From the NCBI RefSeq assembly GCF_002982135.1, contig NZ_CP019981.1:1302001-1366000 (forward strand): a stretch of DNA of 64,000 bases, read 5' to 3'. Position numbers and translations under genes: made by a program. Source of the stretch: Pediococcus inopinatus. GTDB taxonomy: Bacteria; Bacillota; Bacilli; Lactobacillales; Lactobacillaceae. Positions 57,967 to 64,000 of this stretch are shown one piece after another; position 1 is the first letter of the stretch; each line of letters begins with the position of its first letter. Under the pieces are notes generated by a model. That model was not told where the DNA came from and did not search any database. It worked only from the letters and a program-made list of their open reading frames with translations.

Positions 57967-59301
57967 CTAATCTGCTTCATACCGCTTTCGTGCCGATGAT
58001 GACGGAATATTCAGACTTTCTCGATATTTTGCAACTGTCCGTCTAGAAACCTCAATCTTACGTTCTGCCAATTGTTTAACAATTTTTGCATCAGACAATG
58101 GTTTACGCTTATCCTCTTCATGAATAAACTTCTGCAATAACTGCTTCACTGTATCAACCGATAAGCCTTCTGGTGATGCATCTGTTTTAGCCACGGCGCT
58201 ACTAAAAAATGATTTAAGTTCAAAAGTACCAAAGCGCGTTTGTAAATACTTGCCATTGACTGCCCGACTAATTGTGGATTCATGTAAACCCAATTTCAAG
58301 GCCACATCTTGTAACAGCAGCGGCCTCAATTCTTTGGTCTTTTCAAGGAAGAAAGCCTGTTGATGTTCAACTAAAACTCTTCCAACCCGTAAAATTGTGT
58401 TTTCTCTTTGTTGTAAGCTTCGAGAAATCCAATCGTACTCTTTCTTTTTCCCTTTGACATAGTCCGTTACTTCACTATCTTTTCGTTGTAACATCTTTTG
58501 AAAATAACGTTGTTGGAAATGCACGGCAGGTTTAGCCGATCGCGACATTCGAATACTAAGTTCTCCCTCCTCATTTTCCACAATCAAATCTGGAAAAATA
58601 TATTGAGGACCCTCGTCATTAAAACGAGCGCCTGGCTTCGGGGTTAAGGTCCGGATATAATCAAAAATTTCTTGAATCTCTGCCAAAGTCATTTCTTGCT
58701 GCTTAGCAATTAAGGCCCATTTTTTATTTGCTAACTCCTCAAAATTTTCCTTTAAAAGCGTGATCGCATTTTTTGGTGCCCAATCATCGCTCTCAGCCTG
58801 AAGTAAAAGACTCTCTTGCAAATTTCTCGCCCCAACGCCCGGCGGATCCAGTTGCTGAATTAACGTTACAGCATCCACCATATCAACCTTGTTACTCCCG
58901 GTTTTTTCCATCGCGTCTTCAAGTGAAATGTCCAAGTAGCCATCTTGATCAATATACTCAAGTAAAAATAAAACTAAATTCCGTAAGGGAGTATCTCGCA
59001 GTGTGAGATGAATCTGATCAAGTAAATATTCAAACAAGGATTGATGACTGTCATTTGGAATTTGATTCATATAATTTTCATCAACTGATTGTGAAGATGA
59101 TCTGGACTGCGAACTAATTGGTAGATCTTCTCGACTAGTTGACACATTAATTAATGGATTTTCCAACGCCTTTTGGTTCAAAAAATTTTGTAATTCTTCA
59201 ACATTATATTGTAGAACTTGAATCGATTGCTGCAACGTCTGGGTCATTGCTAACCATTGAGCTTGTTTTTGATGTTGATGTAGGCCCTGTTGAATAGCCA
59301 A
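57967..59301 (-). CDS. rpoN: RNA polymerase sigma-54 factor
   Basis: 444 residues. N-terminal glutamine-rich activator-binding region (QQGLHQHQKQAQWLAMTQTLQQSIQVLQ cut at helices), a core-binding domain (LLEYIDQDGYLDISLED, LQQLDPPGVGARNLQE), and the C-terminal HTH and RpoN box VSRRTVAKYRESLNIPSS. It starts at TTG 59301 with AGAGGTGA five bases upstream. In lactobacilli sigma-54 usually drives a mannose-class PTS with a LevR/ManR activator. Those genes are not in the window. Confidence 0.95.
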   Translation of the reverse strand: MAIQQGLHQHQKQAQWLAMTQTLQQSIQVLQYNVEELQNFLNQKALENPLINVSTSREDLPISSQSRSSSQSVDENYMNQIPNDSHQSLFEYLLDQIHLTLRDTPLRNLVLFLLEYIDQDGYLDISLEDAMEKTGSNKVDMVDAVTLIQQLDPPGVGARNLQESLLLQAESDDWAPKNAITLLKENFEELANKKWALIAKQQEMTLAEIQEIFDYIRTLTPKPGARFNDEGPQYIFPDLIVENEEGELSIRMSRSAKPAVHFQQRYFQKMLQRKDSEVTDYVKGKKKEYDWISRSLQQRENTILRVGRVLVEHQQAFFLEKTKELRPLLLQDVALKLGLHESTISRAVNGKYLQTRFGTFELKSFFSSAVAKTDASPEGLSVDTVKQLLQKFIHEEDKRKPLSDAKIVKQLAERKIEVSRRTVAKYRESLNIPSSSARKRYEAD

Positions 59302-59367
59302 GTAGATCACCTCTTTTTAAATAGCTTGTTTTTTTAAAGTGAATACAGTAAAATTAAAAGGTAGTTT

Positions 59368-59439
59368 GCGCCGTTAGTGTAGTGGATCGCACGTGAGATT
59401 CCGGTTCTTGAGACGCGGGTTCGACTCCCGCATGGCGCA
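59368..59439 (+). tRNA. tRNA-Arg (anticodon CCG)
   Basis: Cloverleaf with acceptor GCGCCGT/ATGGCGC, D arm GTGT-AGTGGATC-GCAC, anticodon stem TGAGA/TCTTG and loop TTCCGGT, T arm GCGGG-TTCGACT-CCCGC. Anticodon CCG reads CGG. A single tRNA gene, lying between divergent rpoN and clpP. CCA is not encoded. Confidence 0.92.
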
Positions 59440-59780
59440 TTTTTTTGTACCCAAAATTATTTTAGCCTTTTCAAAAATGTTGTTTCGTCACTGTTGAAAG
59501 GGTGTTCATAGTCTTCTAATTATTAAACACTAGTTATTAGATGTCAAACAAAATCATTTAAAAACAATAGTTGCCCACATTTTACAAAATAAAGATAAAC
59601 CTTATTTAGAGCTGATTATCTTCAGCTCTTTTTTAGAACAAATCACTACCTTTACCATCCACCACACAAAAGTGAAAAAGATTAGAAACATGTTCTCAGG
59701 CCTTGTATCATGCCACTGTGATGCTTGATGGAAGCTAGTATTAAGGGGATTAATCAAAAAAAGATTCAAAGCGAGTAAAA
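59440..59780. other. Gene-free region between tRNA-Arg and the clpP promoter
   Basis: About 340 AT-rich bases. A terminator-like hairpin (AGAGCTGATTATCTTCAGCTC then T-run, 59608-59634) likely closes the tRNA transcript. I see no convincing open frame or repeat. Confidence 0.5.
59608..59634 (+). terminator. Terminator downstream of tRNA-Arg
   Basis: GAGCTGA and TCAGCTC around a 6-base loop followed by TTTTTT. Confidence 0.75.
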
Positions 59781-59783
59781 TTG

Positions 59784-59824
59784 TTTGACCTTTTTTGACC
59801 TTGGCGTTAAGCTATTACTATATT
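59784..59824 (+). promoter_or_regulatory. CtsR box and clpP promoter
   Basis: TTTGACCTTTTTTGACC (59784-59800) is the complement of the CtsR heptad repeat GGTCAAA-NNN-GGTCAAA. Its right half TTGACC serves as the -35, with TATATT at 59819-59824 as the -10 (18-base spacer). CtsR bound here would block clpP until heat or stress. Confidence 0.88.
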
Positions 59825-59876
59825 AGTGATGAACTAATAAAATAAAAAATTAAATTTAAAGGGAGGCTACTAAGTT

Positions 59877-60473
59877 ATGAACTTAGTTCCAACAGTTATT
59901 GAACAATCATCACGTGGCGAACGTGCTTATGATATCTATTCCCGTTTGTTGAAGGATCGAATCATTATGCTTTCCGGTGCTATCGATGATGACGTTGCTA
60001 ACTCAATTATTGCCCAGCTTTTGTTTCTTGATGCCCAAGACTCTGAGAAAGATATTTACCTATATATCAACTCTCCCGGTGGTGTTGTAACTGCCGGCCT
60101 TGCAATTTACGATACAATGAACTTCATCAAATCTGATGTTCAAACAATCGTAATGGGGATGGCTGCATCTATGGCTAGTGTATTGGCATCGTCTGGTACA
60201 AAGGGCAAGCGTTTTGCTTTACCTCATTCAGAAGTGTTGATTCATCAGCCATCTGGTGGTGCTCAAGGACAACAAACTGAAATTGAAATTGTCGCAGAAG
60301 AAATTCTAAAGACACGTAAACAATTGAACCAAATCTTGGCTGACAATTCTGGTCAACCATTGAAAGTTATTAATCGTGATACCGAGCGTGATCATTACTT
60401 TACAGCTCAAGAAGCTGTTGATTACGGCTTGATTGACGGAATTATGGCCAATAACGAAGATTTAAAGAAGTAA
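59877..60473 (+). CDS. clpP: ATP-dependent Clp protease, proteolytic subunit
   Basis: 198 residues with the catalytic triad Ser98 (GMAASMAS), His123 (LIHQPSGG) and Asp172 (NRDTERDHY). It forms the 14-mer that degrades proteins unfolded by ClpX, ClpC and ClpE. GGGAGG precedes ATG. Controlled by CtsR through the box just upstream. A terminator follows. Confidence 0.98.
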   Translation: MNLVPTVIEQSSRGERAYDIYSRLLKDRIIMLSGAIDDDVANSIIAQLLFLDAQDSEKDIYLYINSPGGVVTAGLAIYDTMNFIKSDVQTIVMGMAASMASVLASSGTKGKRFALPHSEVLIHQPSGGAQGQQTEIEIVAEEILKTRKQLNQILADNSGQPLKVINRDTERDHYFTAQEAVDYGLIDGIMANNEDLKK

Positions 60474-60487
60474 CATTTCAGATATTC

Positions 60488-60529
60488 AAAAAAAGACACT
60501 GAGTTTTTATAACTCGGTGTCTTTTTTTG
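60488..60529. terminator. Bidirectional terminator between clpP and whiA
   Basis: AAAAAAAGACACTGAGT and ACTCGGTGTCTTTTTTT around an AT-rich loop. Confidence 0.9.
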
Positions 60530-60539
60530 TTTACAGACT

Positions 60540-61469
60540 CTACGCACGTAATTTATCTGCATATTCATTTAATTTTCGTAGTCGATGGTTAATCCCCGAT
60601 TTTGAAATTGCACCACTTGGAATCAACTCGCCCAATTCCTTTAAACTGACTTCTTGATTATCCAATCTAACTCGCGCAACCTCTTGAAGTTTTGGTGGTA
60701 ATTTATTAATTCCTACCATTTCATCAATATATTTAATGTTATTGATTTGTTTACTCGAAGCGTTAGCAACTTTCGTCAAATTAGCATTTTCGCAATTTAC
60801 AAGCCGATTAACAGAATTGCGCATATCACGAAGAATCCGAACGTCCTCAAATTTCAGCATCGAATTGGTTGCTCCAATTAAAGATAGGAAGTCCGCAATT
60901 CGTTCCGCTTCCTTCAAATAGACAATATATCCGCTACGTCGCTCAGTCGAACGCGCATTTAAATGATATCGATTCATCCATTCAGTCAACATTGCGTTGT
61001 GTGTTTCATATAAAGAATAAATTTCCAAGTGATATCGACTTGTTTCAGGATTATTAACTGATCCTCCAGCCAAAAATGCACCTCTTAAATAAGAACGGAT
61101 TTCACCCTCAGTTGTCAGTAAATCATCAGGCACTTTCTCATTAATCTGAAAACCATTCGTTAAAATAGATAAATCTTCCAGAATAGCTTGGGCATTTGTC
61201 ATCAAACGGACAATATAAAGATTATTTTTCTTGAGCTTCATTTTGCGACGAACAATTAATTCCCCTTCAACAGAGTAAAAATCCTTTAATAGTGTGTAAA
61301 TTCGTCGCGCAATTGCGGGATTTTCGGTTTGCACACTTAACACTAACTGATGATGAACCAAATTAATTGAACCATTCATGCGAATAAGAGCCATCAATTC
61401 AGCTTTTGCATTTTCAGGATGGACTTCAATCCCAGTTAGCTCTTTTTTTACTTCACTTGCATACGACAC
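60540..61469 (-). CDS. whiA: WhiA, LAGLIDADG-like DNA-binding protein
   Basis: 309 residues. An N-terminal domain related to LAGLIDADG homing endonucleases ([24 protein letters not shown]) and a C-terminal HTH ([37 protein letters not shown]). In Bacillus it affects chromosome segregation and division; in actinomycetes it controls sporulation. No endonuclease activity is expected. Third gene of the rapZ-yvcK-whiA unit, 60 bases after yvcK. Confidence 0.96.
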   Translation of the reverse strand: MSYASEVKKELTGIEVHPENAKAELMALIRMNGSINLVHHQLVLSVQTENPAIARRIYTLLKDFYSVEGELIVRRKMKLKKNNLYIVRLMTNAQAILEDLSILTNGFQINEKVPDDLLTTEGEIRSYLRGAFLAGGSVNNPETSRYHLEIYSLYETHNAMLTEWMNRYHLNARSTERRSGYIVYLKEAERIADFLSLIGATNSMLKFEDVRILRDMRNSVNRLVNCENANLTKVANASSKQINNIKYIDEMVGINKLPPKLQEVARVRLDNQEVSLKELGELIPSGAISKSGINHRLRKLNEYADKLRA

Positions 61470-61529
61470 GAAAATCCCTTCCTTCTAAATTATAATTTTT
61501 CTTGCTAACAATTCTTCAAAACACACTGT

Positions 61530-62540
61530 TTAGTCACAGGCTTTAGGATTTCCTGCCATATTAAACAATTCTTCGGCCACCCGATCACCATCATGAAAAG
61601 CTCCGTGGTCGCGCAAACTAAGAAAGTTATTGGAAACCACCCGACAGTTTTGAGCTCTTAAGCCTTTAAAATCGGATCCAACTTGAGTAGAATACTCGTC
61701 GTAACGATCATAATCCATGTAGTCATCAGGTACCTTAGCTGTATTTACGAGCACAGTATCGACGAAATTTTGTCCCAAGTGCTCATTCAACACCCGAACA
61801 TGATCGGAGTCCGTGAAGTTATCCGTTTCGCCTTTTTGAGTCATAATGTTACAAATGTACACAACCTCTGCTGTGGTTTTTAAAACCGCATCCCCAATGT
61901 TTGAAATCATCAGATTAGGGAGAATGCTCGTGAATAAGCTTCCGGGTCCAAGCACGATTTCATCCGCATCTAAAATAGCGTCAATGGCCTCTTGAACAGC
62001 ATGTGGCTTTTCATTCGCCTTCCAAGAGGTTGGCTCTACCCAAATTCGTTTAATTGTTTTATGGGCGGCAGTAATTTCAGACTCTCCTGCCAATTGACTG
62101 CCATCACTAAATTCGGCATGAAGCACAAGCGGTTCATCTGAGGCTGGGTAAATATGACCATCAACCTTCATCATTTCGGAAAGTTCCTGGACCGCAGTAA
62201 AAATTCCCGATTTCATTTCCGATAAAGCCGCAATAATTAGGTTCCCAATTGCATGTCCAGATAAGAAACTATCATTACTTTTAAATCGATATTGAAAAAT
62301 ATCGAGTTCTAGTTTTGGCAAATCAGAAAGCGCCACAATCACATTACGAATGTCGCCAGGGGGCACAACGTTGACGTAGTTTCGAATGACGCCTGAGGAC
62401 CCCCCATCATCAGCGACTGTAACAATGGCTGTGATGTCTGCATTTTGTTTTTTTAAGCTTTTTAAGATGACCGGTAAACCAGTCCCACCACCAATCACCA
62501 CAAATTTAGGGCGATTTTTTGCCGCATGTTTCTTTGTCAT
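61530..62540 (-). CDS. yvcK: YvcK/GlmR gluconeogenesis factor
   Basis: 336 residues of the CofD-like family: [45 protein letters not shown] and [15 protein letters not shown]. In Bacillus it binds UDP-GlcNAc and stimulates GlmS, adjusting wall precursor supply on gluconeogenic carbon sources. Its start overlaps the rapZ stop by four bases. Confidence 0.96.
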   Translation of the reverse strand: MTKKHAAKNRPKFVVIGGGTGLPVILKSLKKQNADITAIVTVADDGGSSGVIRNYVNVVPPGDIRNVIVALSDLPKLELDIFQYRFKSNDSFLSGHAIGNLIIAALSEMKSGIFTAVQELSEMMKVDGHIYPASDEPLVLHAEFSDGSQLAGESEITAAHKTIKRIWVEPTSWKANEKPHAVQEAIDAILDADEIVLGPGSLFTSILPNLMISNIGDAVLKTTAEVVYICNIMTQKGETDNFTDSDHVRVLNEHLGQNFVDTVLVNTAKVPDDYMDYDRYDEYSTQVGSDFKGLRAQNCRVVSNNFLSLRDHGAFHDGDRVAEELFNMAGNPKACD

Positions 62541-63430
62541 GATCGATTCACAGTTTCCTTTCGCTTGTTCATATCACGATGTTGAATATGAACAGTATAG
62601 TCGGACTCCAAATCTTCAGCAACACGCTTTGCAATCGCCACAGACCGGTGTTGACCGCCTGTACAGCCAATTGCAATTGTGACTGTCGACTTGCCTTCTT
62701 TTTGATAACCAGGCATTACATATTTTAATAATGAAATAAAATGATTATAGAATTTTTCAGTAACAGGTTGTTCCATCACATACTTGTACACAGCATCGTC
62801 TAAGCCAGACTTACTCTTTAGCTCTGGCACATAATAAGGGTTAGGTAAGAATCGAACGTCCATCACGATATCTGCATCAATTGGGAGCCCATATTTAAAA
62901 CCAAAAGAAACCACTTCGATATGGAATTTCCCTGTTGCACCTTCTGTACCAAAATTCTCAAAAATCTGTTCTCGTAATTCACGCGGTGTCATTGAAGTGG
63001 TGTCAATCACATATTGCGCATTTGAACGGATTGGGGCCAAAAGTTCTCGTTCCTTACGCACACCATCAATCACACGGCCATCCATTGCTAGCGGATGCGA
63101 ACGACGTGTTTCTTTATAGCGAGAAATTAATTCCTTATCGGATGTGTCTAGAAAAAGAATTTGAGAATCAATTGTAGCTGGCTCTGAATCCTCATCCGTA
63201 AGCATGTGTAAAATTTGGTCATAAAAAGCACGTGACCTTAAATCCACAACCAAGGCAACCTTGTTAATCTTCCCAGACTCTTTAACCAATTCCCAAAACT
63301 TAGGTAAGAGTGCGGGTGGCATGTTATCCACACAGAAAAAGCCAAGGTCTTCAAAGCTTTGCATGGCAACTGTTTTCCCAGCTCCACTCATTCCGGTTAC
63401 AATGACTAATTGCATTTTTTCATCTGTCAT
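62537..63430 (-). CDS. rapZ: RapZ/YvcJ nucleotide-binding protein
   Basis: 297 residues with a Walker [14 protein letters not shown], a [19 protein letters not shown] block, and C-terminal [23 protein letters not shown]. In E. coli RapZ delivers the sRNA GlmZ to RNase E; in Firmicutes the homologue is a P-loop protein with ATP/GTPase activity and a less clear role. It is first of the rapZ-yvcK-whiA operon; the uvrA gene lies upstream with its own terminator. Confidence 0.95.
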   Translation of the reverse strand: MTDEKMQLVIVTGMSGAGKTVAMQSFEDLGFFCVDNMPPALLPKFWELVKESGKINKVALVVDLRSRAFYDQILHMLTDEDSEPATIDSQILFLDTSDKELISRYKETRRSHPLAMDGRVIDGVRKERELLAPIRSNAQYVIDTTSMTPRELREQIFENFGTEGATGKFHIEVVSFGFKYGLPIDADIVMDVRFLPNPYYVPELKSKSGLDDAVYKYVMEQPVTEKFYNHFISLLKYVMPGYQKEGKSTVTIAIGCTGGQHRSVAIAKRVAEDLESDYTVHIQHRDMNKRKETVNRS

Positions 63431-63580
63431 TTAAATATCCCCCGTTCATGATAGCTCATTATAACACACCGGGTGTTTCATTTTAAGCTTCGCGCCAAAT
63501 TTAAAGCTGTCTTAAGTTATGACAGGTAATTAAATTTACGCCTTGCTCTATGAAAAAATCCTCCATGCCATTTAAATTAC

Positions 63581-63631
63581 AAAAAAATCGAAACACCTTC
63601 TTTAATAGTCGAGGTGATTTCGATTTTTTTA
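63581..63631 (-). terminator. uvrA terminator
   Basis: On the minus strand AAATCGAAATCACCT and AGGTGTTTCGATTT arms followed by a run of seven T. Confidence 0.85.
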
Positions 63632-64000
63632 TTAGGCTTTTGCGTCAGTCAAAGAAACTTCTGTAGTCCGTTTCTTATCACGTTTTAAAATCGGCTTTAA
63701 ATACTGCCCAGTATAACTTTCCTTTACTTCAGCAACTTGTTCAGGTGTACCTGTTGCGACAATTGAACCACCGCCGGCCCCGCCTTCTGGTCCAAGGTCA
63801 ATTAAATAGTCAGCCGTTTTAATGACATCCAGATTATGTTCGATAACCAAAACGGTATTGCCTTTATCTACTAATCGCTGCAAAACTTCCAATAAACGTT
63901 TGATATCGTCAGTATGCAAACCAGTAGTTGGTTCGTCCAAAATGTAGAAACTCTTCCCTGCAGATTGTTTATGCAGTTCAGAAGCAAGCTTCATCCGTTG
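63632..64000 (-). CDS. uvrA: Excinuclease ABC subunit A, C-terminal end (partial)
   Basis: The last 123 codons are visible and the frame continues past the window edge, so the apparent ATG at 63994 is internal. The second ATPase domain's Walker B/signature region ([20 protein letters not shown]) and the H-loop ([25 protein letters not shown]) identify UvrA, the damage-recognition ATPase of nucleotide-excision repair. It ends with a Lys-rich tail and a strong terminator. Confidence 0.97.
   Translation of the reverse strand, partial: QRMKLASELHKQSAGKSFYILDEPTTGLHTDDIKRLLEVLQRLVDKGNTVLVIEHNLDVIKTADYLIDLGPEGGAGGGSIVATGTPEQVAEVKESYTGQYLKPILKRDKKRTTEVSLTDAKA

Overview
The window is a stretch of low-GC Firmicute chromosome that most resembles a lactobacillus (Lactobacillaceae). 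The grounds are: a tmRNA whose tag reads AKNNNNSYALAA; the cggR-gap-pgk-tpiA-eno glycolytic operon; the cdaA-cdaR-glmM, rapZ-yvcK-whiA and secG-rnr-smpB clusters; CtsR- and CcpA-type regulatory sites; sigma-54; and AGGAGG-type ribosome sites. A class II fructose-bisphosphate aldolase plus a full lower glycolysis points to a lactobacillus with an Embden-Meyerhof pathway. I cannot name the species from sequence alone. There is no prophage, plasmid backbone or CRISPR array.

Layout. 1-5.1 kb: end of an unknown gene, a tRNA, hypothetical membrane and SPFH proteins, then pgi. 5.1-9.5 kb: glucose uptake protein, fba and a two-component system. 9.7-14.8 kb: an accessory stretch of small proteins, a secreted protein with a 29-residue membrane peptide behind it under a cre-like site, tmRNA, two more short genes and licD. 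14.8-18.6 kb: oleate hydratase with an ArsR-type regulator, a DUF368 membrane protein and a sugar O-acetyltransferase. 18.8-23.7 kb: a five-gene operon (GntR/UTRA regulator, PepV-like dipeptidase, glycosylasparaginase, GrdB-like protein, orphan PTS EIIC) behind a clear operator dyad. This is the most unusual system here. 23.9-27.8 kb: HAD phosphatase, exported matrixin-type protease, tRNA-Asn, a hypothetical gene, a structured non-coding patch and a frameshifted cell-wall glucosaminidase.

28-33.3 kb: amino-sugar and cyclic-di-AMP genes (glmS, glmM, cdaR, cdaA), followed by a duplicated 62-bp intergenic repeat. 33.5-43.2 kb: housekeeping and hypothetical genes (DUF1361, aquaglyceroporin, murB, oxidoreductase, exonuclease, ung-tsaE-GNAT, HAD-LURP-GNAT, APC permease). 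43.2-44.6 kb: an intact ISL3-family insertion sequence with 8-bp target duplications, inserted at the edge of the smpB terminator. 44.7-52 kb: smpB, rnr, secG, ClC channel, glpK and a nucleoside phosphorylase. 52-59.3 kb: the glycolytic operon with its regulator CggR, and rpoN. 59.4-64 kb: tRNA-Arg, clpP behind a CtsR box, whiA-yvcK-rapZ, and the 3' end of uvrA.

How it fits together. Pgi, Fba, TpiA, Gap, Pgk and Eno supply most of glycolysis. GlmS and GlmM divert fructose-6-phosphate into UDP-GlcNAc, with GlmM co-transcribed with the c-di-AMP synthase that monitors wall and osmotic state. YvcK (GlmR) and MurB touch the same wall-precursor branch. GlpF and GlpK give glycerol entry. SmpB and tmRNA (on separate loci), RNase R and ClpP form the ribosome-rescue and quality-control set.
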